Shown: one piece after another, positions 23,759 through 33,093 of the stretch
How positions within the stretch are numbered: the first letter of the stretch is position 1
Layout: each line of letters begins with the position of its first letter
Assembly: GCA_963921795.1 (NCBI GenBank)
Contig: OY997643.1
Span: forward strand, 9,083,033 to 9,147,032
Length of the DNA stretch: 64,000 nucleotides
Direction of reading: 5' to 3'
DNA from: Nannobrachium achirus
Taxonomy: Eukaryota; Chordata; Actinopteri; Myctophiformes; Myctophidae
The notes under the pieces: model-generated
Told to the model about the DNA's origin: nothing
The model's input: the letters and a program-made list of their open reading frames with translations, nothing else
Database searches by the model: none
Translations under genes and position numbers: made by a program

Positions 23759-24200
23759 TAATAAACATTATAGGCTATTCTCGGCTATTTTAACAGTAAC
23801 GAGTGTAGCCTACTAAAGCAGTCATTAAACTCTCAGTAGCCCAATTGTTACAGATGCGACCGGCAAGGGGTGCATTCAAAAGTATCGAAACAAGGTATCG
23901 TTCGTTTTTACGTGAACCGATACCGATAGTATCGACGTCATTGAATCGATACCATTAAAAGTATCGCCGACGATACCCAACCCTACTTAAGAGTAAAAAT
24001 ATCAATAGGCCTACTGCAATGTGAATGTAGATGTAAGCCTATGTTACATGTAGAAGTCAGGTGTTCAACATTTACTTGTGTAAAAGTACAAAAGCATTGG
24101 TATCAAAAAGTTCTAAAAGTACCACAAGCAAAAGTAGGCTACTCAGTGTGCAGAATGTCCCATTTCAAGTTATCAAATGTATAGACATCTTTTGAAAATA
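23759..24200. other. Spacer with palindromic GTATCG-rich fragment
   Basis: At about 23878-23986 there is an inverted, GTATCG-rich stretch ending gatacccaaccct. It resembles the end of a hAT-type MITE with a ggttgggtatcg TIR. The rest is AT-rich with no recognised feature. Confidence 0.4.
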
Positions 24201-24259
24201 GCAGATCTACAAGCTCACAATGTGTTGCATCGCGACGCATTGTGAGCTTGTAGATCGGC
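24201..24259. repeat. Small palindrome P, copy 3 (plus adjoining half copy)
   Basis: It begins gcagatctacaagctcacaa and ends ttgtgagcttgtagatcggc, with centre tgttgcatcgcgacgca. A separate right half (gaggcgttttgagcatgtag) follows at 24270-24296, so two copies or one rearranged copy are present. Confidence 0.8.
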
Positions 24260-24296
24260 TACTTTGTTGCGAGGCGTTTTGAGCATGTAGATCTGC

Positions 24297-24824
24297 CTCT
24301 AATATTTGACAGTTTGGACAATGTTTTCAGAGGTATTAAGAAGTAGCCTACTTAAATTGTCACTTTAGAAATGTGAAGATACCCTCTATACACTTAAATT
24401 TTGTGTTGGTTTGTTTACTGTTGAGTGAGAAAACAGTATTGCACATTAAGTTAATCATCTGGGGACCCCCCCAAAATAATGTGGGGACCCCCACAAGTTG
24501 AGAACCACTGGTATAAAGGAATAGAAAGCAAATCAAAAGTATATAGTATGCAGGCAACTTAAACAGTTAGAAAGTGCATTTGTGCTACTTATTTAAGACT
24601 CGATCGATTATATTAAGACTCCTCCCACCCAACATGAAACATAACAAAAACATACAAACAGAAGAAATGAAAAATAAATCAATAACAAAGAAAGAAAAGA
24701 AAAATACATCACAATTGACAATAATGGAAGGAACAATAACATCGACACATGAGCATACGTATCTGTCCTCGGGTATGGTTTTCAAAGTTCATTTCTCTAG
24801 TGCAGTGACCCAATAGTGAAAACG
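24297..24824. other. AT-rich spacer with a hAT-type end
   Basis: At 24455-24515 a fragment ending gttgagaaccactgg matches hAT TIRs of the CAGTGGTTCTCAA type; no partner end was found. The remainder is AT-rich with no gene. Confidence 0.35.
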
Positions 24825-24884
24825 GCAGATCTACAAGCTCACAACGCATCGCTTCGCGGCCACGTTGTGAGCTTGTAGATCTGC
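24825..24884. repeat. Small palindrome P, copy 4
   Basis: Both arms are 20 bp or longer and near perfect (gcagatctacaagctcacaa / ttgtgagcttgtagatctgc). The centre is cgcatcgcttcgcggcca. Confidence 0.85.
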
Positions 24885-24887
24885 TAT

Positions 24888-24995
24888 CAAACATATAATT
24901 TTGCGAATGTCTGTCTGAGTGAGTGTCTGAGTGAGTGTCTGTCTGTCACAGCGTTTCTCCTCAGTGGCTGGAGCAATTGATCTGAAATCGCATCA
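24888..24995 (+). repeat. Repeat X, copy 2, left part
   Basis: Matches 411-510, including ctcctcagtggctggagcaa, and stops at gcatca, where the L2 LINE is inserted. The right part resumes at 27426. Confidence 0.75.
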
Positions 24996-27425
24996 GATCA
25001 ATGAGCGATGTCATTGGCAAGCAGGAAAATAAGCACCCGGAAGCCATATCAATCGTGGCTGGGGACTTTAACCACTGCAACTTGAAATCGGTGTTGCCAC
25101 ACTTTTACCAGCACGTTAAGTGCCCAACAAGGAAGGAAAGGACGCTGGATCATTGTTATTCCACCATCAAGGCTGCCTACAGAGCGGTCCAACGGCCCCA
25201 CTTTGGGAAATCTGACCACCAAGCGGTGCTACTGCTACCTGCCTACAAGCAGAGAATGAAGAGCGAGCAACCCAAGGAGAGGTCTGTTCAGTGCTGGTCC
25301 ACAGATAATGTATCTAAACTCCAGGGCTGCTTTGAATCGACAGAATGGTCCATCTTCAAAGACTCAGCCACAAGTTTGGATAACTACGCTGACACTGTCA
25401 CCAGCTATGTTAAATTCTGTGTGGATAATTGCATCCCAGCGCGAACCGTTCGCTCTTATCCCAACGAGAAGCCGTGGATGAACCATGATACTCGTCTGAA
25501 GTTGAGAGAGCGCCGAGCCGCCTTTCAATCTGGGGACGAGGAACGGTACAAAAAATCCAGATACGACCTGAGAAGGGCGATCAGAGACGCTAAGAGACAA
25601 TATAGGGACAAACTGGAGAACAACTATAGTGGCTGTGACGCACGGCGTATGTGGAGAGGGCTGCAGGCGATTACGGATTACAAACCGAAGCCGGCTGTTA
25701 TTAACACCTCGGACTTTCTACCGGACGAATTGAATAACTTTTTCGCCCGCTTTGAAACTCACAACACGGACCCAGTTACACCGGTGCGGGGAACACCCGG
25801 TGCGGTGGAGCTGCAGGTGACACAACGAGATGTGAGTAAAACTTTTAAAAGCGTTGGGACTCATAAGGCGGCCGGCCCTGACGGGATTGCCTCACGTGTC
25901 CTTAAGTTGTGTTTCGACCAGCTTTCGGGAGTCTTTACTGACATTTTTAATATGTCCCTGTCATTGTGTGTGGTACCGTTGTGTTTTAAGGAAACCATAA
26001 TTGTACCCATAGCAAAGAAAAAACCTGTCGCCTGCCTTAATGATTATCGCCCTGTGGCTTTGACCTCTGTTCTTATGAAGTGTCTGGAAAAAATGGTTAT
26101 ATCACATATAACGCACATTATCCCTGCCAATACTGATCCATTACAGTTTGCATACTGTGCTAATAGATCAGTCGATGATGCTATTTCTCTCGCACTACAC
26201 ATTGCCTTGAAACATCTGGAGAAAAGGAACTCTTATGTCAGACTACTCTTCATAGATTATAGCTCTGCCTTTAACACGATTGTACCATCTAAGCTTGTGT
26301 TGAAACTCAGGGGTCTTGGTCTTGGCAGTAGTATCTGCAACTGGCTGTTTGACTTTTTGACAGGCAGGCCACAATCTGTACGAATAGGGAACAAGCATTC
26401 ATCTAAGATATTGACCAGGACTGGAGCGCCCCAGGGCTGCTGCCTCAGTCCCTTGTTGTATAGTCTGTTCACCTATGATTGTGTTGCCAGGTGTGGCAAT
26501 AATTCTATCCTCAAATTTGCAGATGACACCACGGTTATAGGACTAATATCCAACGATGATGAGAGGGCCTATAGGAGGGAAATTGAAGAGCTAACCCTAT
26601 GGTGCCAGAATAACAATCTCTCTCTAAATGTTAGTAAAACAAAAGAGATCATCGTTGACTTTAGGAAGTCTAAAGTCAATCACAGTCCCTTAACCATAAA
26701 TGGTTCACCTGTAGACATAGTGGACAGTTTCAAATTCCTGGGTGTTCACATAACAAACTCACTCACATGGTCTCAAAACAGCGAAGGTATCCTTATGAAA
26801 GCGCAGCAGCGATTGTACTTTCTGAGGCGCCTCAGGAGATTTGGCCTGAGCACCAAGGCTCTTGTTAATTTCTATCGCTGTACCATAGAAAGTGTTTTGA
26901 CAGGATGCATCACAGTGTGGTTTGGTAACGTGACTGTTCAAGACAGTACACAGTTACAGAGAATTGTGAAGAGAGCTGCCAAAATCATTGGCACAGAATT
27001 ACCACAGCTACACACAATCTATAACACACGCTGTAAGAAAAAGACAGAGAACATCTTAAAGGACAGCTGTCATCCCGCCCATTCCCTGTTCTATCTCCTC
27101 CCATCCAAAAAACGTTACCAGAGCATCAAATCTCACACCACCCGTTTCAGTAATAGTTTTTATGCTCAAGCAATCAGGATGCTTAACGAAGAGATGGAAG
27201 CGAGACGTAGGTAGTCATGTGCAATATACGCAGTTTTTAAACTGTACACTGTTACACTGTATGGTTGTTTTGTTGTTTTTGGGTTGTCCTGGGTGACCTG
27301 TTGTTGTCTTGTTTTTTTGTGTGTAATAAGGCTGAGAGTGCTCTTGGCACAAGCATTTCATTGTATGTCTATACCTGTATGGATATGCATTTGACTAATA
27401 AACCTGAACCTGAACCTGAACCTGA
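24996..27425 (+). mobile_element. L2-clade LINE, 5'-truncated, recent insertion
   Basis: It begins inside the endonuclease domain and ends in a short (TGAACC)n tail (about 27403-27425) just after AATAAA. The tail and the reverse transcriptase style are typical of fish L2 LINEs. It is flanked by a 6-bp duplication GCATCA (24990-24995 and 27426-27431). The uninterrupted target is visible in repeat X copy 1 at 505-510. 5' truncation is usual for target-primed reverse transcription. The intact open frame and clean duplication suggest a recent insertion. Confidence 0.9.
25001..27214 (+). CDS. L2 LINE ORF2, N-terminally truncated (endonuclease tail plus reverse transcriptase)
   Basis: The frame is 737 codons with no stop. 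Residues 1-85 are the C-terminal part of an apurinic-type endonuclease, with motifs AGDFN, LDHCY and SDHQ. The reverse transcriptase follows: YRPVALTS near residue 345, FIDYSSAFNT near 415, GAPQGCCLSPLLY near 475 and the catalytic FADD at 506-509. Then come WCQNNNLSLNVSKT and a KFLG region. The C-terminal part (FYRCTIESVL, LLPSKKRYQS) is characteristic of the L2/CR1 group. The ATG at 25001 lies within the truncated domain and is not the native start; roughly 250 residues are missing. Enzyme function would be copying LINE RNA at a nicked target; this copy lacks a promoter and most of the endonuclease. Confidence 0.9.
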   Translation: MSDVIGKQENKHPEAISIVAGDFNHCNLKSVLPHFYQHVKCPTRKERTLDHCYSTIKAAYRAVQRPHFGKSDHQAVLLLPAYKQRMKSEQPKERSVQCWSTDNVSKLQGCFESTEWSIFKDSATSLDNYADTVTSYVKFCVDNCIPARTVRSYPNEKPWMNHDTRLKLRERRAAFQSGDEERYKKSRYDLRRAIRDAKRQYRDKLENNYSGCDARRMWRGLQAITDYKPKPAVINTSDFLPDELNNFFARFETHNTDPVTPVRGTPGAVELQVTQRDVSKTFKSVGTHKAAGPDGIASRVLKLCFDQLSGVFTDIFNMSLSLCVVPLCFKETIIVPIAKKKPVACLNDYRPVALTSVLMKCLEKMVISHITHIIPANTDPLQFAYCANRSVDDAISLALHIALKHLEKRNSYVRLLFIDYSSAFNTIVPSKLVLKLRGLGLGSSICNWLFDFLTGRPQSVRIGNKHSSKILTRTGAPQGCCLSPLLYSLFTYDCVARCGNNSILKFADDTTVIGLISNDDERAYRREIEELTLWCQNNNLSLNVSKTKEIIVDFRKSKVNHSPLTINGSPVDIVDSFKFLGVHITNSLTWSQNSEGILMKAQQRLYFLRRLRRFGLSTKALVNFYRCTIESVLTGCITVWFGNVTVQDSTQLQRIVKRAAKIIGTELPQLHTIYNTRCKKKTENILKDSCHPAHSLFYLLPSKKRYQSIKSHTTRFSNSFYAQAIRMLNEEMEARRR

Positions 27426-27770
27426 GCATCACCAATAGCATTTGAACACACCTGACATAACTGTGAAGCCCGTTTGTCACTTTCACAAATCATATGCTGT
27501 ATATTAGCATTTTTATGGTGTATCTATATCTATTTAGCCTACAGTACCTTTTGTGACCACACATGTTAAGGGAGGGGCGCTGTTGTTCAGGCCATGCACA
27601 ATCACACACAAACCCACACACACACACACACACACACACACGGGGGGGGGGGGGGGGGGGGGTTCTGGCCCTGTTCTGGCCCTGTTACAGATCCCATAAC
27701 CCACACACTGCACATCATTTCGGAGCTCATATCTTTGAACGGGTAAGGGCTAGTTCTCACTAATTCTTAA
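27426..27770 (+). repeat. Repeat X, copy 2, right part
   Basis: Resumes at gcatcaccaatagcat and follows copy 1 through cctgacataactgtgaagcc, the AC tract and the G-run to atctttgaacgggtaagggc. It contains a short tandem of tctggccctgt. It lacks about 120 bp present in copy 1. Confidence 0.75.
27607..27662. repeat. (AC)n plus poly-G microsatellite
   Basis: AC tract followed by a G-run of about 21, as in repeat X copy 1. Confidence 0.9.
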
Positions 27771-28179
27771 ACACTCGTTTTCTGATTCGTGGAATTACTT
27801 AGAATTTTCTATTATACATGAAATGACTTCAAAAATCATTGACATTTGTTTTTTATCATGAGAGATTTATCTTGTTTGGGGTGAATGTTTTTTGAAAATG
27901 TTTTTGGGAAAAAAGTAGGAAAACTAAAATTCAGGGACCCATTAAAATGTGTCTGCGACCCATTTTGCTTGTGGCGTCTTGCTGTCACCCTTTCTTGCTT
28001 TTTTTATTATTATCCTTGATTTATGGTAGTATTGAGTACTATTGCTGTGTTGACATATGGTGGTGAGATACTTGTGTTGCACTGAATAACATTGGCTGTT
28101 ATGAACACTTTTTGTTTGGCGCTGCATTGTTTATTTGTGCTCAACCCTAGGCCCAAATTTATTTATTTTTTGCTAAAAT
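27771..28179. other. AT-rich spacer
   Basis: No recognised element. A short phrase, cagggacccattaaaatg, resembles the gaccc-rich ends of the local hAT elements but has no partner end. Confidence 0.35.
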
Positions 28180-28430
28180 TGTTTTGTTTGCTGTTTTGGC
28201 TTCCATAGGGAACAAACTATCAGAAAATAACGGGGTTGAAATTTTCAGACACCTCCCTCATTTCCTGGGGGCGGGTCACTTCAGTTTTGTCCCTATTTGG
28301 CTCTATATTCCCATAGAGTTTTTTTTTTCTTTTTCTGTTTTGGCTTCTTTAGGGACCACACTGTCAGAAAATGAGGGGGTTCAGATTTTGCATGCAATTG
28401 AAGATGCCAGGGCAGAGCCTCTGTAGGAAG
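28180..28430 (-). repeat. Inverted units of the 162-bp repeat
   Basis: Two diverged units contain ggcttccatagggaacaaac and tttcctgggggcgggtcact. They are reverse complements of the tandem units at 29700-30300. With that array they bracket about 1.3 kb, so the whole (28180-30300) may be one foldback-type element. Confidence 0.6.
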
Positions 28431-28679
28431 ATCCTCCATATGTCCCATAGCATGATCTGACGGAGGACGATTATTCTGTCAAAGTTCTTATTGTTTTTTT
28501 TTTTTTGCACATGTGCTTCAGAACATGAAAAAGACAAAAAGCTGTCAGATCTTCAGGATGCATTCAACAAACGCATCATAACGATGATGGCTGGCTATGT
28601 TGAGGGTCGAGTTGTCTTTGATAGGTAATATTAGGTATATGGATCAGTCATTAAAAAATACTAAGTCTTCATCCAGAGA
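28431..28679. other. Spacer inside the 162-bp repeat bracket
   Basis: AT-rich sequence with a T-run. It contains acatgaaaaagacaaaaagctgtcagatcttc, written here only as the phrase aaaaagctgtcagatcttca. No gene recognised. Confidence 0.3.
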
Positions 28680-29012
28680 TGAAGCTCACTATGTCCATCA
28701 AGGAACTCCTGACTGTGTGATCAACCAAGGAGAAGTTGACAAGTGTTAGGCCAGGGACTGCTTGAGTATTTCTCAAGGGACAGTTCTTTCAAGCTCTTCG
28801 TCATATATGATACCTTCATCAAGGGACATGATTTTGAGGAGGTGCACACATCGAAGAGGCTGCTGACACCGATGTCCAATTGCCATGAGCCCTGAGCTTC
28901 CACCAATTGAAGAGAATTGGTGGAATTCAGAGAGTGGAGGGTATGTTCCTGTCAGGTGTCTTTCCCACCCTGCTCCAAAGGCAATACTTGAGCTCACAGT
29001 CAGTCTCTGCAA
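28680..29012 (+). pseudogene. Third copy of the Cys-rich protein fragment
   Basis: On the plus strand it reads IYDTFIKGHDFEEVHT, then after a break PELPPIEE, SGGYVPVR and PAPKAILEL. This is the same family as at 11417 and 12230, lacking the terminal cysteine cluster. It sits inside a bracket of inverted 162-bp repeat units. The phrase for DTFIKGHDF also occurs, inverted, in the spacer of FB1 (about 12180). It is a degraded fragment. Confidence 0.45.
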
Positions 29013-29052
29013 GTGCTATGGCACTGGACTGGAGTCTTTGCCAACAGTATAA

Positions 29053-29234
29053 AGGCTCATTCCCACTGGGCCAGATTAACAGATAAAGAAATATCTTTCT
29101 CCATTCAAGTGGATGGTAAGACACAGATAAAAAATGTCTGTGACAGATATTTTCTTTTATCTGTATCTTACCTTCCACTTGAAAGGAGAAAGATATTTTT
29201 GTATCTGTTTATCTGGCCCAGTGGGAATGAGCCT
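29053..29234. mobile_element. PIF/Harbinger-like hairpin MITE
   Basis: Ends AGGCTCATTCCCACTGGGCC and the reverse complement, with arms complementary over most of their length. Flanked by TAA (29050-29052, 29235-29237), the 3-bp TWA target of PIF/Harbinger. It is 182 bp and non-coding. Confidence 0.75.
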
Positions 29235-29323
29235 TAAGGGAGGACATAGATAACAGTGATGATGAATAGATCCTGTATTTGACAAGAATAATAACGGGTC
29301 AGAAGTATAAATGCTACCCCATG

Positions 29324-29442
29324 CAGGCGAAATGGCAGCATTAGCACCCCCTCTGGTCGAATGTCTGTTCGAATGCAGCGACGGTTGGGGCTACGTTCGA
29401 CCAGAGGGGGTGCTAATGCTGCCATTCCGCCTGCAACCTCCA
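29324..29442. mobile_element. Hairpin MITE with about 39-bp arms
   Basis: The left arm starts gcaggcgaaatggcagcatt and the right arm is its near-perfect reverse complement, ending aatgctgccattccgcctgc. The loop is about 40 bp. No clear target duplication, so the superfamily is unknown. Confidence 0.7.
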
Positions 29443-29699
29443 GGCTTGTAAACATTACCGGCTGACAAAACTAGCGATTTTAAGGGGTTGTTTCGTGCCC
29501 TGGTTCATGTTTTATGGACCCTGGTTAGGTTATCACAGTCTGGGAGCTCGGAACTACCTTTACTTTGTGGATACCATTTCGGGAAGAGTGTTTTCTACCT
29601 CAACGTTGGAGGTGTTCGCCCCCCCCACGGGGAAACCTTTATAGGACCTCGTCTCGGAGCACAACAGTATGCAGCGACGGGTGAGATTCTATATGGGGC
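29443..29699. other. Unassigned sequence before the 162-bp array
   Basis: Moderate-GC sequence with an 84-codon open frame and no recognised motif. Not annotated as a gene. Confidence 0.3.
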
Positions 29700-30300
29700 T
29701 AAGGTGAATAGGGCAAAAACTGAAGTGACTGAAAGGGTCTGAAGGGTCTGAAAATTTGAAACCCATAATTTTCTGATGCCAAAACAGCAAACAAATCAAT
29801 TTTGGCAATAAAATCCTTTAGGAAATTGGGAAAACAAGGCCGAATAGGGCCAAAACTGAAGTGACCCGCCCCCAGGAAATGAGGGAGGGGTCTGAACATT
29901 TTACCCCTGTCATTTTATGATAGTTTGGTCCCTATAGAAGCCAAAACAGCAAAAAAATCTATTTGGGCAAAAAAATCCTATGGGAAATTGGGAAAACAAG
30001 GCCGAATAGGGCCAAAACTGAAGTGACCCGCCCCCAGGAAATGAGGGAGGGGTCTGAAAATTTTAGCCCCGTCATTTTCTGATAGTTTGGTCCCTATAGA
30101 AGCCAAAACAGCAAAAAAATCTATTTGGGCAAAAAAATCCTATGGGAAATTGGGAAAACAAGGCCGAATAGGGCCAAAACTGAAGTGACCCGCCCCCAGG
30201 AAATGAGGGAGGGGTCTGAAAATTTTAGCCCCGTCATTTTCTGATAGTTTGGTCCCTATAGAAGCCAAAACAGCAAAAAAAATCTATTTGGGCAAAAGTT
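29700..30300 (+). repeat. 162-bp tandem repeat
   Basis: Three to four units. The phrase gccgaatagggccaaaactg recurs at 29839, 30001 and 30163, exactly 162 bp apart. Units 2 and 3 are almost identical and the first is diverged. Each contains agtgacccgcccccaggaaa. Confidence 0.9.
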
Positions 30301-30649
30301 TCCTACGGGAATACATAGCATACCGCACTAACATTATAATGGTGTAAAAAAAATCTATAAAAAACTAAACATTTCCACGCTGTAAGGCCAGTAAGGAACA
30401 AGATTACCCCCGGCCACTTTCATTATCACTGAATACACCTTTAAGGATATTATGTTATCAACATTAAGGACATCTGGGAATGCCCATATTTGGTAATGCC
30501 CATGGGCATGTTTTGACATACCATTGTTGACTATCATGCAGGGGTCTCCAATTATGAGTAACTGGTCCCATATATATACAGTGGCCAAGAATTGGCGTGA
30601 CCGGTCCCTGCATGGCACCCTGAGGTGTCTTACTAGTTTATTTGTGCTT
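30301..30649. other. Spacer with a possible hAT-type end
   Basis: Contains caggggtctccaattatg, a TIR-like phrase with no partner found, and a TG(C)CCAT(G/A) inverted phrase near 30490. No gene. Confidence 0.35.
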
Positions 30650-30653
30650 TTAA

Positions 30654-31518
30654 AGGTGATACACCATGAAATTTCACTTTTCCTATTTTAAAACCTTTTT
30701 TGGGGTCCCACTAGCACCTTCTATCCTCACAAAGTCCCATTTCTGACCATTGTGTCTTTCTCTGGTTTGGGGAAGACGGAGGTTAACTCTTATACTGCTT
30801 TGGACGTTCCCGTTCGCCCCAATTCTCGAGGTCGCGCCGCGCCAATACGGCCGTTCGTTCGTTTACCTTGTTGATGTCCTTAAGCTGATGAGGGGTCGCG
30901 CCGCCGTGTACTGTAATCACATCGTCCGCAGTGATGGTCTTAAAAATCCATTATGCGTTAACATCAACGGAGACCAATTCTCTTCCGTGTTGATTTTCTC
31001 TGGCCCTGAGGCTCTGTGGCCAGTGAGTGCTCTCAATGTATGGCAAGCGAGACCGGCCAAATTCACATTAATGGCATGACGCCGCCCTCTGCTGCCTGGT
31101 CTGCGAAAGTGCAGACCAGGCACTTCAAAAAAAACAAAAAAAAAACAAAACAAAAAAAGAATGTCTATCTATCTACTATAACGTCGCAAAGGTAAGCCGC
31201 TTTTTGATGGCACCAGACCCAATAAATTAATAAATAATCTGGCAGGGAAAAAGTTAAAAGCATCCCACGGGTTCTCAAAACAGGCTGTTCAGATTTGCTG
31301 CCGTCGCTGACGTCATCGACGGCCGTTTTTGAAGAAAACATTTTTTTTTTCAAAAGAATTTTTATTTTCAAAAAAAATTGGGGGGCACTGAGAGCCATTC
31401 AAAAATGAGAGAGGCTCTCTATTCAGGAGTGGTAATTTAGCCTCAAACCTTTTGAAAAACGTTTTTGGGACATAAACAATATGACATAAATACTTTTTAA
31501 ATGCATGGTGTATCACCT
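30654..31518. mobile_element. TTAA-target non-autonomous element (865 bp)
   Basis: Ends AGGTGATACACCATG and CATGGTGTATCACCT, flanked by TTAA at 30650-30653 and 31519-31522. The GC-richer interior carries a 109-codon frame with no motif. A perfect 12-bp-arm hairpin lies at 31093-31122 (tgcctggtctgc / gcagaccaggca). This is a piggyBac or Kolobok type by target; no transposase. Confidence 0.8.
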
Positions 31519-31522
31519 TTAA

Positions 31523-32031
31523 GTATTGCTATTTGTATGTGATGTGATGTGACACTTAGGAGCGTTGATATTTTTTTCTTTTTTTTTACACTATTTATAT
31601 ATATTTTTTTTATTGTTGTAACTTTTACTTTTCTATTTTTTTTTTTTAAATAAATCTTTCGGGAATTATTGGAGCAAAGAACTTGTCTTGTGCTCATTCA
31701 CCTTTCCCAGCATACTTCTGGTGACTAATTCATATTTTATTATATTAAATCGCCATTTTCAGATGATGTAACATTACAATTGTGGTTATAAACATGTTGG
31801 ACCCAGAGCAATAATAACACATCCAAGCAAGGGTGTTCCAACTGAACATGAGCATATATCATATATATCTTTTCATATCAAGGACCCCAGATTAACAGAT
31901 TTGTCCACAGTCGCAGACCCCCATCTGAAAATATGTGGTGCCAGGGACCGCCACACAGATTTGTGTTGTTAAAATGTTTCAAAAATATTCAAATTATTTT
32001 CGTTTTTTCTTTCCTATATATTTTTTGAATA
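31523..32031. other. AT-rich spacer
   Basis: Long T and A runs. A gaccccagattaacag / agacccccatctgaaaat region resembles hAT ends but is unresolved. No gene. Confidence 0.35.
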
Positions 32032-32090
32032 GCAAATATACAAGCTCACAATGTGTCACAATGTGACACATTGTGAGCTTGCTGATCTGC
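32032..32090. repeat. Small palindrome P, copy 5
   Basis: It begins gcaaatatacaagctcacaa and ends ttgtgagcttgctgatctgc. The AT-rich centre tgtgtcacaatgtgacaca is itself a perfect palindrome. Confidence 0.8.
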
Positions 32091-32688
32091 TATTTTCAAA
32101 TGTAAATGTAAAGTAGTAAAACTGAACCTAGTTAATTCTATTGGGCTTATTATTCATAGACCTGGCCGCTTGTCTCTGGCAATATCTGGCAACAGACAAT
32201 TCCCTGTCACTTCCTTGGGATCTTTTGTTCTTCGACTTGGGAGGAAGTGAAAAGATGTTTAAAAATGCTCCAGCGCCCTCTGTAAAAGGAAAATGGCAGC
32301 AGCCTCCATAGAATGGCCAGGAATATCGTGAATAACAGACCGCTGCCTAATCAAATGCTCAGAGCAGCTGCTGCAGTCAAGCTGCGCTGCGTGAACCTTG
32401 TGCTGTATCCAACATGTCAGCCATGTAAACAAACACACAGCGACATTTACTAAACGTTGCTCTCAAGAATGTTTTTAAAAACATTTTAAGTGAGAAATAG
32501 TCGTAGTTTCAGAAAATGGATTCTATCTAATCAGCACTTCCTTGTTTTCCAAGGCGACCGTGTCGCGCTGGGGGGGGGGGATGCCCAGCACGACACTTGT
32601 GGAACACTTCCTGCCGTCTGTAAACAAGGAAATACTTTGTTTTGTTTTTAGTTTTGAGTCAAATTATTAATTTTATTTAGTAGCCGGG
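32091..32688. other. Spacer left of the BEL/Pao element
   Basis: No recognised repeat. A G-run of 10 lies at about 32570. The last five bases, CCGGG, are the target copied by the LTR element. Confidence 0.4.
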
Positions 32689-33034
32689 TGTTGAAGATAG
32701 TTTTAGGAAATGTGTTTATGGACTAAATGAAATGTTTATTTATAGCACTGTCACTTTAAGACATCCTGACATTGACCATTGTCATAGGTGTCTTCCCTAG
32801 TTAAGTGATTGAATAAGTGATTTGGGGGACAACCCATGCAAGTGCTTATCAGACAGACAGACACACCTGCATTCAGATTCTGATTAGATTCAGTGTGAAT
32901 TCAACCTGATGCCAACACATTGTTCCACCTCCCCTTTCCCCTGATTTTAGTATTGTTAAACGTATAGGAAATAAAGTTGATTTTATCTTTTGCTACACAA
33001 AGAAGTTGTCCGACTCTGCTGTATTCGCAGCACA
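32689..33034 (+). repeat. 5' LTR of the BEL/Pao element
   Basis: 346 bp, TG...CA. It contains aataaagttgattttatctt near its right end, a plausible poly(A) signal, and a short GACA run. It is matched base for base by the 3' LTR at all but about one site. Confidence 0.95.
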
Positions 33035-33039
33035 AGTTC

Positions 33040-33057
33040 TGGTGCCGAAACCCGGGA
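33040..33057 (+). promoter_or_regulatory. Primer-binding-site candidate
   Basis: TGGTGCCGAAACCCGGGA begins five bases after the 5' LTR. The TGG start matches the CCA end of a tRNA. Which tRNA primes was not determined. Confidence 0.75.
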
Positions 33058-33093
33058 GGGAGAAATCCACAAAGGAATTGATCTACAAGATCT

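Noticed and set aside
30750-31079. 109-codon frame inside the 865-bp TTAA element as a transposase remnant
   Set aside because: No DDE/D motif or recognisable segment, and too short to be assigned.
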